A stretch of 33,012 bases of DNA from CALXCT01 sp964422185 (GTDB lineage: Bacteria > Bacillota > Clostridia > Oscillospirales > Oscillospiraceae): positions 1 to 33,012 of the forward strand of contig CAYRAG010000018.1 in assembly GCA_964422185.1 (NCBI GenBank), written 5' to 3'. Position numbers and translations under genes: made by a program. Every line of letters begins with the position of its first letter. The stretch's first letter is position 1. This document shows, piece by piece, positions 1 through 7,202 of this stretch. The notes under the pieces are model-generated. The model saw only the letters and a list, made by a program, of their open reading frames with translations. It had not been told where the DNA came from and made no database searches.

Positions 1-727
1 GGCCGACCGGGCTCTTGCCCTCGCCGCCGCCGTGGGGGTGGTCGTTGGGGTTCATCACGGAGCCGCGGACCGTGGGACGCCAGCCCATGTGGCGTTTCCG
101 GCCGGCCTTGCCGATGTGGATGTTCGCCCAGTCGGAGTTGCCGACCACGCCGACGGTCGCCCTGCAGTCCTCGCGGATGAGCCGGACCTCGCCGGAGGGG
201 AGGCGCACCTGCGCCATGCCGTTCTCCTTGGCCATCAGCTGGGCGGAGGTGCCCGCCGCACGCACCAGCTGCGCGCCCTTGCCGGGGTACAGCTCCACGC
301 AGTGGATCATCTCGCCCACGGGAATCTCGGAGATGGGCAGGCAGTTGCCGGGCAGAATGTCGGCGCCGGAGTCGGAGGTGACGCTGTCGCCCGCCTTCAG
401 GCCGAGGGGCGCCAGGATGTAGCGCTTCTCGCCGTCCTCGTACTGGACGAGGGCGATGTTGGCGGAGCGGTTGGGGTCGTACTGCAGATTGATGACAGTG
501 GCGTTGCCCGCCTTGTCGCGCTTGAAGTCGACGACGCGGTACTTCTTCTTATTGCCGCCGCCGTGGTGGCGGACAGTGATGCGGCCGTAGCTGTTGCGGC
601 CGGCGTGCTTTTTCAGCGGAACCAGCAGGCTGCGCTCCGGCTTCGCGTTCTTATCGATCTCCTCAAACGCGGACACACTCATGTGGCGGCGGGAGGGGGT
701 CGTGGGCTTATAGGTTTTAATGGCCAT
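1..727 (-). CDS. rplB: 50S ribosomal protein L2, C-terminus cut by window edge
   Basis: Large-subunit protein that binds 23S rRNA near the peptidyl-transferase centre and is needed for subunit joining. The minus strand reads MAIKTYKPTTPSRR at the start, and the RKRHMGWRPTVRG and NPNDHPHGGGEGK blocks near the end are hallmarks of L2; the latter holds the functionally important histidine region. About 242 codons are present of roughly 275 usual, so the last 30 or so residues lie outside the window. The start ATG at 725-727 follows an AGGAGG-type ribosome binding site, 15 bases after the rplW stop. It is the fifth gene of the S10 operon, in the standard bacterial order; rpsS would be expected next. 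Confidence 0.97.
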   Translation of the reverse strand, partial: MAIKTYKPTTPSRRHMSVSAFEEIDKNAKPERSLLVPLKKHAGRNSYGRITVRHHGGGNKKKYRVVDFKRDKAGNATVINLQYDPNRSANIALVQYEDGEKRYILAPLGLKAGDSVTSDSGADILPGNCLPISEIPVGEMIHCVELYPGKGAQLVRAAGTSAQLMAKENGMAQVRLPSGEVRLIREDCRATVGVVGNSDWANIHIGKAGRKRHMGWRPTVRGSVMNPNDHPHGGGEGKSPVG

Positions 728-742
728 TTCTGATTCTCCTCC

Positions 743-1042
743 TTACACCATGTTCTCGAAGATCTCGATGTTCTTGGAATCGGGGGTCAGAGTGACCATG
801 GCCTTCTTCCAGTTCCTGCGCCGGCCCATGGGCTGCACACCCTGGCGCTTCCGCTTGCCCATCATGTTGATGGTGTTGACCTTGGCGACTTTCACGCCGA
901 AGATGGACTCCACGGCTTCGGCGATCTCAATCTTGTTGGCGTCCCTGGCCACCTCGAAAGTGTAGCACTTGAAATTGGACTGGTTCGTGGACTTCTCCGT
1001 CACGATGGGGCGCAGAATAATGTCATAGGTCTTGTCAGCCAT
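743..1042 (-). CDS. rplW: 50S ribosomal protein L23
   Basis: Large-subunit protein at the exit of the peptide tunnel, where it serves as docking site for trigger factor and SRP. The 99-residue product starts MADKTYDIILRPIVTEKS, with the L23 signature RPIVTEKS, and carries the basic KRKRQGVQPMGRRRNWKKA segment. Length is normal for the family. Its start codon overlaps the rplD stop by one base (TAATG arrangement), which suggests translational coupling. It sits between rplD and rplB as expected. Confidence 0.97.
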   Translation of the reverse strand: MADKTYDIILRPIVTEKSTNQSNFKCYTFEVARDANKIEIAEAVESIFGVKVAKVNTINMMGKRKRQGVQPMGRRRNWKKAMVTLTPDSKNIEIFENMV

Positions 1043-1662
1043 TACGCGAACACCTCCTCGATGACGGCCAGAGCTGCCTTGTCAATCACCAGCTGCCTGG
1101 CGTTTGTGATGTCATACACATTAATCAGGTTTGCGGGGGTGGTGATCATGCCGGGGATATTCCTGGTGGACTTGTAGACTTTCTCGTCCACGCCGGCGGT
1201 AATCACCATGGCTTTCGTCGCGTTCACGGCGTCCAGCAGGGTCTGCATGGTCTTTGTCTTAATCTCGTCCACGCCCAGGCCGTCCACCACGGTGATGGCG
1301 CCCTCGGCCGCTTTCGCGGACAGAGCGGACTTCAGAGCCAGGCGGCGGGCTTTCCTGTTCATGGACTTGCTGTAGTCCCTGGGCTTGGGGGCGAACACGA
1401 CGCCGCCGTGCGTCCACTGGGGCGCCCGGGTCGAGCCCTGGCGGGCGCGGCCGGTGCCTTTCTGGCGCCAGGGTTTGATGCCGCCGCCGGAGACCTCGGC
1501 GCGGGTCAGCGTGGACTGGGTGCCCTGGCGGCAGTTGGCCAGGTGCGCCTGAACCGCCTCGTGGACCACCGCCACATTGGGTTCGATCCCGAAGATGCCC
1601 TCGGAGAGCTCGATCTCGCCGACCTGTTCGCCGGCCATATTAACCACATTTGCTTTTGGCAT
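1042..1662 (-). CDS. rplD: 50S ribosomal protein L4
   Basis: Primary 23S rRNA-binding protein with an extended loop reaching into the exit tunnel. The 206-residue product contains the loop motif GGGIKPWRQKGTGRARQGS, typical of L4, and has the usual length. In enterobacteria L4 also represses its own S10 operon by acting on the leader; whether it does so here cannot be seen, but the leader upstream of rpsJ does hold a terminator-like hairpin. The start ATG lies 19 bases past the rplC stop, behind a GGAG-type ribosome binding site. Confidence 0.97.
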   Translation of the reverse strand: MPKANVVNMAGEQVGEIELSEGIFGIEPNVAVVHEAVQAHLANCRQGTQSTLTRAEVSGGGIKPWRQKGTGRARQGSTRAPQWTHGGVVFAPKPRDYSKSMNRKARRLALKSALSAKAAEGAITVVDGLGVDEIKTKTMQTLLDAVNATKAMVITAGVDEKVYKSTRNIPGMITTPANLINVYDITNARQLVIDKAALAVIEEVFA

Positions 1663-1681
1663 GTTCTACACTCTCCTTCTC

Positions 1682-2407
1682 TCAGCGGTTCCGGGCGGAA
1701 GCCTTCTGGGGATTGACACGGGCGGAGGCCTTCTGCGGGTTGACGCTGATGGCGGCGCCGGCGCCCTTCTCCTTCACATTGATGACAGAGCTGCGCAGCG
1801 TCACGATGCCGCCCTTCGGGCCGGGAACAGCGCCCCGGACCGCGATGACGCCCAGTTCCTCGTCCACCTGGATCACATCCAGATTCAGAACGGTGACCTG
1901 GTCGACACCCATGTGGCCGGCGCCAATCTTTCCCTTGAAGATGCGGGAGGGAGAGCTGGTGGGCCCCATGGAGCCGGCGTGGCGGTGAACCGGGCCGCCG
2001 CCGTGGCTGGTGGGCGTGCGTCCCGCGTTGTAGCGCTTGACCACGCCGGCGTACCCCTTGCCCTTGCTCACGCCGGTGACATCCACTCTGTCGCCGGGGG
2101 CAAAGGTCGTGGCGGTGATCTCGTCGCCCACATTCAGTTCGTCGCAGTTGTCCAGCCGGAATTCCCGGAGCACTTTCTTCATGCCGACGCCGGCCTTTTT
2201 CAGGTGGCCGGCCTCCGGCTTTGTGAGCCTGCGCTCCTCCGTGTCGCCAAAGCCGAGCTGGACGGCGGTGTAGCCGTCTTTCTCCTCCGTCTTCTTCTGC
2301 ACCACGGTGCAGGGGCCGGCCTGGATCACGGTAACCGGGATCACGCGGCCCGCATCATCGAAGACCTGGCTCATGCCCAGCTTTTTGCCGATGATTGCCT
2401 TTTCCAT
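1682..2407 (-). CDS. rplC: 50S ribosomal protein L3
   Basis: Early-assembly large-subunit protein near the peptidyl-transferase centre. I place the start at the ATG at 2405-2407 (MEKAIIGKKLGMSQVF), which has AGGAGG 9 bases upstream; a longer in-frame reading to 2476 has no homology to L3. The conserved central loop KGKGYAGVVKRY and the GGGPVHRHAGSMG block are present. The 241-residue product is longer than the usual 205-215 because of a C-terminal tail with a duplicated nine-residue unit, VNPQKASAR twice, before the terminal Asn-Arg. Confidence 0.97.
   Translation of the reverse strand: MEKAIIGKKLGMSQVFDDAGRVIPVTVIQAGPCTVVQKKTEEKDGYTAVQLGFGDTEERRLTKPEAGHLKKAGVGMKKVLREFRLDNCDELNVGDEITATTFAPGDRVDVTGVSKGKGYAGVVKRYNAGRTPTSHGGGPVHRHAGSMGPTSSPSRIFKGKIGAGHMGVDQVTVLNLDVIQVDEELGVIAVRGAVPGPKGGIVTLRSSVINVKEKGAGAAISVNPQKASARVNPQKASARNR
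1691..1744 (-). repeat. 27-base in-frame tandem duplication at the 3' end of rplC
   Basis: Two adjacent 27-base units, 1691-1717 and 1718-1744, each encode VNPQKASAR on the minus strand. They differ at only a few third-codon positions, so the duplication is not brand new but has been kept in frame. Confidence 0.9.
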
Positions 2408-2559
2408 ATGCGGTTTCCTCCTAGTCAGGTTATTGGTCGGTGGAGTTGCCCCCGTCGGACATTGCTCCAGCGACATGACCCCTCCGCCTCAAAACGCGGC
2501 GGATGACGGGTACATACAAATTCAGTCGCGCGCCCTCCGGCGCGCCGATCCCATCCGAA

Positions 2560-2874
2560 TCAGAGCTTGATCTCAATCTCCACGCCGGCGGGAAGCTCCA
2601 GGTTCATCAGAGCCTCCACGGTCTTGGGGGACGGCTTGATGACATCAATCAGCCGCTTGTGGGTGCGGCGCTCAAACTGCTCGCGGCTGTCCTTATATTT
2701 ATGGACGGCGCGCAGAATGGTGACGACCTCTTTCTTCGTGGGCAGGGGGATCGGGCCGGAGACGGTGGCGCCGGTGCGCCTGGCGGTCTCCACGATCTTC
2801 TCTGCGCTCTGGTCGATCAGCTGGTGGTCGTAAGCTTTCAGACGGATGCGGATCATGTCTTTCTGTTGTGCCAT
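2560..2874 (-). CDS. rpsJ: 30S ribosomal protein S10
   Basis: Small-subunit protein that also acts in transcription antitermination as NusE. The 104-residue product begins MAQQKDMIRIRLKAYDHQ and contains SGPIPLPTKK and DSREQFERRTHKR, all typical of S10. I chose the ATG at 2872-2874 because GGAGGA lies just upstream and the length then matches the family (102-104). It is the first gene of the operon, with an intergenic gap of about 150 bases before rplC. Confidence 0.98.
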   Translation of the reverse strand: MAQQKDMIRIRLKAYDHQLIDQSAEKIVETARRTGATVSGPIPLPTKKEVVTILRAVHKYKDSREQFERRTHKRLIDVIKPSPKTVEALMNLELPAGVEIEIKL

Positions 2875-2893
2875 GTTTTGTGTTTCCTCCTTA

Positions 2894-2933
2894 TACGAAG
2901 TAGACTTGCAGGTGGACTCTGTCGCGCTTCGTA
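2894..2933 (-). promoter_or_regulatory. Inverted repeat just upstream of the rpsJ ribosome binding site
   Basis: Seven-base arms TACGAAG (2894-2900) and CTTCGTA (2927-2933) flank a 26-base loop. The hairpin would end directly upstream of the rpsJ Shine-Dalgarno sequence, so it could affect translation initiation. No function is proven. Confidence 0.4.
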
Positions 2934-2983
2934 CGGTGAGAAAATAATCTGTACGCTTAACCGTGCGTATCATTCCGCGCAGG

Positions 2984-3015
2984 AAGAAAAACCGGCAGGG
3001 CAGACGCCGGCCGGT
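2984..3015 (-). promoter_or_regulatory. Attenuator-like hairpin in the S10 operon leader
   Basis: On the minus strand ACCGGC and GCCGGT (plus-strand 3010-3015 and 2991-2996) can pair around a 13-base loop and are followed by TTTTCTTCC. This looks like an intrinsic terminator inside the transcribed leader, about 110 bases before rpsJ. Ribosomal-protein operons are often controlled by leader structures; this one is a candidate for transcription attenuation. Confidence 0.45.
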
Positions 3016-3153
3016 CTCCTCCGCACGGCGATATACGCCAGTGCAGATCTCTCTCAGCCGCCCGATCTGACGGACATACTCCGCGGAAGTTACCGGCGCT
3101 GCGCCGCAATCTCCCGCCTCATCGCAGACTGCGCCCAGGACAGGCGCCCAACT

Positions 3154-3182
3154 ATCCTAATACGGAAGAGGGGATAAGTCAA
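3154..3182 (-). promoter_or_regulatory. Sigma-A-type promoter of the S10 operon
   Basis: Minus strand: -35 TTGACT (3177-3182), 17-base spacer, -10 TAGGAT (3154-3159). The predicted start point near 3147 gives a leader of about 270 nt before rpsJ. Confidence 0.7.
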
Positions 3183-3308
3183 GGATTATTTTCTCTGTTT
3201 CTGCCAAAGTTTTCGGCCGGAATTTGTGCACTTTGCCAAACACCGAAGATGTTGCGCCGGGAACCCCCGCACATCCATAGATATTGTATGCCGAGGCGCA
3301 CCGGGCGC

Positions 3309-3334
3309 AAAAAAAGAGAAGCGCATCGCGCTTC
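3309..3334 (-). terminator. Intrinsic terminator of secG
   Basis: Minus strand GAAGCGC/GCGCTTC stem (3318-3334) with a three-base loop, followed by TCTTTTTTT. It lies 18 bases past the secG stop. Confidence 0.85.
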
Positions 3335-3351
3335 CCTTTTTCAGGCCATAG

Positions 3352-3588
3352 TCACAGCAGGCAGATAATCAGGGTCAGCACCATGAAGCCGATGGCCACC
3401 CACTTGGTCATCTTCGCCAGCTTCGCGTCCACACCCTTTGCCTTGTTCTTGGACAGGAAAGTATCCGCGCCGCCCGCGATCGCGCCGGACAGGCCGGCGC
3501 TCTTGCCGGACTGAAGCAGCACCACCGCAATCAGGAACAGGGCGCCAATCACCTGGATGATGGTCAGTACAAGCTTGACAGTATCCAT
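3352..3588 (-). CDS. secG: Preprotein translocase subunit SecG
   Basis: Small membrane subunit of the SecYEG channel that stimulates SecA-driven export. The 78-residue product starts MDTVKLVLTIIQVIGALFLIAVVLLQSGKSAGLSG, giving a first membrane segment at about 4-23 and the family motif LLQ.GK.AGLSGAI.GG, then a short loop and a second membrane segment near residues 57-77. Length and two-helix layout match SecG. The ATG at 3586-3588 follows a GAAAGGA ribosome binding site; a longer reading frame upstream has no membrane-protein character. The gene stands alone, with its own promoter and terminator. Confidence 0.95.
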   Translation of the reverse strand: MDTVKLVLTIIQVIGALFLIAVVLLQSGKSAGLSGAIAGGADTFLSKNKAKGVDAKLAKMTKWVAIGFMVLTLIICLL

Positions 3589-3664
3589 ATTATTCGATCC
3601 TTTCAACGCCCCGGAGGGAGGCGGTGTTCTCAATCTCAGCTGCCCGGGGGCAGACACGCAAACG

Positions 3665-3693
3665 ATGTTACCACACCCCGCGGCGAAATGCAA
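3665..3693 (-). promoter_or_regulatory. Sigma-A-type promoter of secG
   Basis: Minus strand: -35 TTGCAT (3688-3693), 17-base spacer, -10 TAACAT (3665-3670), about 75 bases upstream of the secG start. Confidence 0.6.
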
Positions 3694-3712
3694 GACTTTT
3701 TTTGCATCGCAC

Positions 3713-3748
3713 GAAAACCGGGGATCCGTGCGGAAGCGGATCCCCGGT
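3713..3748 (-). terminator. Terminator after the DUF1703-like gene
   Basis: A perfect 12-base stem ACCGGGGATCCG/CGGATCCCCGGT (3717-3728 and 3737-3748) with an 8-base loop. On the minus strand it is followed by TTTT, 12 bases past the stop of the gene at 3761-5446. Confidence 0.7.
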
Positions 3749-3760
3749 TATCCCTGTATA

Positions 3761-5446
3761 TCACGCGTCATACCCCGGCATGACTTTGCAGCGATTCTTA
3801 CAGCACCCGATGCCGTAGTACAGCACGGTTTCCACCCCGTCACCCTGGAACGCGTCCGCGGGCGGGAGGCGTTCCCCCTGCGAGAGCGCGTCCCGGCAGG
3901 CCTGTTCCAGATCGCCGTCCTGCGCGTATTTCATCCCGATGACAATCCCGATGGGCTCGTCTTTGGACACCGCGAGGATGACCGCGTATCCGTCCCCGCT
4001 CTCGCGGCCGGCTTTCACGCGCCAGCGGCCGTCCGCGTTCAGAACCGTGAGCAGCCTGCCATAGAAGTTCTCCCTCAGTTGATCCGGCGCGGCGCCGGGG
4101 ATGAGGACGCCCTCATACAGACAGTCCTGAAAGAGTTCCTCCACCTCATCCGCGTCGCCTGAGCGCAGCGCCTCGTAGAACCGGTTCAGGGTGTCCGGAT
4201 CCGCACGCACCTGCGCCTCAAAGCATGCCCGGATCTGCGCCGTGAACACTTCCCGCATCGCCTGATTGGGGATTGCCGCCGGCATGCCCTGGCTGTCCTC
4301 CCTGCCGCACGGGGTCAGATACCCGTGGGCGAGAACCACGCTCCAGTCACGCTTCCCCTCGGACAGATCCGTACAGGTGAGCGCCTCGTGGAACTCCACT
4401 CTGGCGGTCTCTCCCGCCATCAGGCTTTTCAGCCTGCCTCTTACCGCCCATACCTCTGCCCCCGCAAGGCGCCGGATTTCCCTGCTGCCGCCGCTTTCGC
4501 CCAGCCAGTCATTGCGCGGCTGCGCGTCCGGGTCGTCCAGAAGATCGCTGCAGTAGCGTATCACATCCCGGGGGCAGGAGACCTCGGAATTGCCATACTG
4601 ATACCCGCCGTACCATCTCCATGCCGTATCCCGGCGATCCGGACAGCCATAGTACGAGAACAGGCTCTTTACCTCTTCCTCCGTAAACCCGAAGTAGCCG
4701 CTGGAGCTCCAGTCTGTGATATTCCGAACCATCCAGTTGTTCAGTCCGCCCGAGAAGTAGCTCTCCTGAATGAACCGCAGGCTGCCGGTCAGCACGCCGA
4801 ATTCCAGACTGGTGTTCGTCTTCAGCACGGCGCTGAGCATCCCCGCGATCTTGGACATCATCTCCCCGTGGTATCCGTGGATGACCGCCTCTTCCAGCGG
4901 GGCGTCATACCCGTCCAGCAGGACGATCACCCTTTTGCCGAAGTGCCGTTCCAGAAGCCAGGTAAGATCCTTCAGACCCGCTATCAGCGTAGCTGAATCC
5001 ATGTGCCTGTCCAGTAGGGCCCTATAGTCTCTTTTATCGTACTCCGTCAGATTTTCACTGTCGAGGAGAAACCGGAACTCTCCCGCGGCGGAGACGATCA
5101 AATCTGCCGCGTTCCGGAACGCCTCCTCATAGGTCTCGCCGCCAATCCCGCTCATGTTGAGATGGATCACCGGGTACTTCCCCATGTATTTTTCGCACAG
5201 CTCTTTCTCCTGCGCAATCTCCAGCCCGTCAAAGATCGACTTATCCCCGTCCATCGAGAAGAAGTGCGCCAGCATGCTCATGTTCAGGGAACTGCCGAAG
5301 TGGCGGGGGCGGGCGAACAGGGTCACTTCCGGCCGATGTACAAGCAGGTGCCTTATGAGCCCGGTCTTGTCCACATAATAGTAACCCTGCGTGCGGATCT
5401 GTTGAAAATCATCGATTCCCACAGGCAGTCTCTTTTTCTGCTCCAT
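3761..5446 (-). CDS. AAA-ATPase-like / DUF1703 family protein with substituted catalytic motifs
   Basis: The N-terminus LPVGIDDFQQIRTQGYYYVDKTGLI and the block LFARPRHFGSSLNMSML identify the AAA-ATPase-like family (often fused to a PD-(D/E)XK nuclease-like C-terminal domain), common in gut anaerobes and without an established role. Here the Walker A site reads FGSSLN where the family has FGKSLN or FGKTLN, so the phosphate-binding Lys is Ser (about residue 52). The Walker B region reads LLDGYDAP where DEYD is usual. Near the C-terminus the nuclease-like strand reads GIVIGMKY where an E-x-K is usual. At 561 residues the length is normal and the frame is intact. Start is either ATG at 5446 or the GTG directly before it; AGGAG lies 10 and 7 bases away. 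It has its own promoter and terminator. Confidence 0.85.
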   Translation of the reverse strand: MEQKKRLPVGIDDFQQIRTQGYYYVDKTGLIRHLLVHRPEVTLFARPRHFGSSLNMSMLAHFFSMDGDKSIFDGLEIAQEKELCEKYMGKYPVIHLNMSGIGGETYEEAFRNAADLIVSAAGEFRFLLDSENLTEYDKRDYRALLDRHMDSATLIAGLKDLTWLLERHFGKRVIVLLDGYDAPLEEAVIHGYHGEMMSKIAGMLSAVLKTNTSLEFGVLTGSLRFIQESYFSGGLNNWMVRNITDWSSSGYFGFTEEEVKSLFSYYGCPDRRDTAWRWYGGYQYGNSEVSCPRDVIRYCSDLLDDPDAQPRNDWLGESGGSREIRRLAGAEVWAVRGRLKSLMAGETARVEFHEALTCTDLSEGKRDWSVVLAHGYLTPCGREDSQGMPAAIPNQAMREVFTAQIRACFEAQVRADPDTLNRFYEALRSGDADEVEELFQDCLYEGVLIPGAAPDQLRENFYGRLLTVLNADGRWRVKAGRESGDGYAVILAVSKDEPIGIVIGMKYAQDGDLEQACRDALSQGERLPPADAFQGDGVETVLYYGIGCCKNRCKVMPGYDA

Positions 5447-5502
5447 CACGGCGTGTCTCCTTTCCCGTCGCGGTATCGCCAGGGGCGCGGCTTCCGCTTC
5501 CC

Positions 5503-5532
5503 ATTATATCCCATGATCGGTATGGATGACAA
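5503..5532 (-). promoter_or_regulatory. Promoter of the DUF1703-like gene
   Basis: Minus strand: -35 TTGTCA (5527-5532), 18-base spacer, perfect -10 TATAAT (5503-5508), about 57 bases upstream of the start codon. Confidence 0.65.
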
Positions 5533-5640
5533 GCCGCATTCTGTGATCCCCGCCATGTGGTGTATTTTTGGAAAGGCTGTGATATGCGATGTGATATTGC
5601 CGCGGATCTGCCAAAAATTTGTGAGAAAAACCAAAAGGCC

Positions 5641-5669
5641 TTGCGCAGACGGGCGAAATATGCTATTAT
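5641..5669 (+). promoter_or_regulatory. Promoter of murT-gatD
   Basis: -35 TTGCGC (5641-5646), 17-base spacer, -10 TATTAT (5664-5669). It predicts a leader of about 140 nt before murT. The stretch between the two divergent promoters and the two genes (5447-5813) holds no other gene that I can support. Confidence 0.55.
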
Positions 5670-5813
5670 GCCAAAAACTTTTCCTGGTTCCGCTGTGTGC
5701 CGGAAAGTTACTTTTTGAGAGAGTATGGCCGGGAAGCCCGACCCGCGGGCGGGAATGGCCGGTACTCCCTGGCTTTTCGCGCCGTGCGGGAAGCCCTGAG
5801 AGGGGATCTTCGG

Positions 5814-7202
5814 ATGGGAAATGGAATACTGGGGAAACTGAGATTCTACGCCGCGCTGTGGGCGGCGAAGCTGTCCAGACCGATCCTGAAAATCACAAAG
5901 CACCACGGAACCAATTTTCCCGGGAAACTGGCGGTTAGAATCTGCCCGGACTTTCTGAAGTATGTGAACAAACCGGAGAAGATTCTCTGTGTGACGGGGA
6001 CAAACGGCAAGACGACGGTGAGCAACCTGATCTGCGATGTGCTCGAGAGAAGCGGGGAGAAAGTGCTCCACAACCGCTACGGGTCGAACATCATCTACGG
6101 CGTCGCCACCAGTCTCCTGAGCGGGGTGAATTTCCTGAACCGCCCGCAGTACCGCACCGCTGTTCTGGAGGTGGACGAGCGATCGGCAAAGCGCATCTAC
6201 CCCTGGCTGAAGCCGTCCTTTATCGTCGTCACAAACCTGTTCCGGGACTCCATCATGCGCAACGCGCACCCGCACTACATCGCCGACTTCCTCACCGCCA
6301 GCATCCCCCCGGACGCGAAGCTCATCCTGAACGCGGACGACCTCATCGCGTCTTCGGTGGCGCCGGACAACCCGAGAGTGTATTTTGGAATCCGGCGGAT
6401 GGAGACGGATGTCACGCAGTGCGTGAACCTTATCAATGACAGCCGGATCTGTCCTCAGTGCGGTGCCGGTCTCCAATACGAATATCTCCGCTACCACCAC
6501 ATCGGCAAGGCGTACTGCCCCGAATGCGGCTTCCGGGCGCCGGAGTACGACTATGAGGGGAGAGATGTGGATCTGAACGCGATGACGATGACCATCGCGG
6601 ACAGGGGCGGCGCCCAGTCCTACCGCCTGCTCTCGGACGCCGTGTTCAACATCTACAACATGGTGGCCGCCGCCGCGGCGCTTCGGGAGCTGGGGATGAC
6701 CCACGAGGAGATCGCACGGCACATGAACGATACGAATATCGTGGAGAGCCGGCACAGGGAGGAGACGGCGGGCGGCGTGACATTCGTCATGCAGATGGCG
6801 AAAGACAAGAATGCCCTGGCCTGCTCGCGGGCGTTCGACTATATCTCCCACCAGGAGGGCCGCAAGGAGCTGTTTCTCATGATGAACTGCCTCTCGGATG
6901 AGAAGCACTGGTCTGAGAACATCACCTGGCTTTACGACTGCGATTTCGAGTTCCTGGCCAGGGAGGACATCACGCATGTCGTCGCCGCGGGCCCCAGAGC
7001 CAGGGACTACCGGCTCAGGCTGCTGCTGGCCGGGGTGCCGGAGGATCGGATCAGCTGCGAGGAGGATGAGTTCGCCGCCGTGGAGCTGCTGCGCCTGGAG
7101 CGGGGCAGCCGGGTGTATTTCCTGTACGGCACGGACTCTCTGGACAGATCCGACCAGATTCTCCACAGGGCGGAGCAGCGTGCGGAGGAGGCGGCCTCAT
7201 GA
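5814..7202 (+). CDS. murT: MurT-like Mur ligase, divergent (lipid II isoglutaminyl synthase subunit family)
   Basis: MurT with GatD amidates the D-Glu of lipid II in Gram-positive bacteria. The 462-residue product has the Mur ligase P-loop TGTNGKTT (61-68), the NADD block near 173-176, a Cys4 zinc ribbon characteristic of MurT (C213, C216, C235, C238), and the C-terminal DUF1727-type domain with TWLYDCDFE. I start at the ATG at 5814, where the recognised N-terminus MGNGILGKLRFYAALWAAKL begins; a GTG-initiated reading from 5697 adds 39 residues without homology. It differs from canonical MurT at conserved spots: NLFRD is followed by SIMRNAHPHY instead of the usual Q.DR.GE, and the usual KNPAG is KDKNA. 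It overlaps gatD by 4 bases (ATGA), so the two are co-translated. Confidence 0.88.
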   Translation: MGNGILGKLRFYAALWAAKLSRPILKITKHHGTNFPGKLAVRICPDFLKYVNKPEKILCVTGTNGKTTVSNLICDVLERSGEKVLHNRYGSNIIYGVATSLLSGVNFLNRPQYRTAVLEVDERSAKRIYPWLKPSFIVVTNLFRDSIMRNAHPHYIADFLTASIPPDAKLILNADDLIASSVAPDNPRVYFGIRRMETDVTQCVNLINDSRICPQCGAGLQYEYLRYHHIGKAYCPECGFRAPEYDYEGRDVDLNAMTMTIADRGGAQSYRLLSDAVFNIYNMVAAAAALRELGMTHEEIARHMNDTNIVESRHREETAGGVTFVMQMAKDKNALACSRAFDYISHQEGRKELFLMMNCLSDEKHWSENITWLYDCDFEFLAREDITHVVAAGPRARDYRLRLLLAGVPEDRISCEEDEFAAVELLRLERGSRVYFLYGTDSLDRSDQILHRAEQRAEEAAS

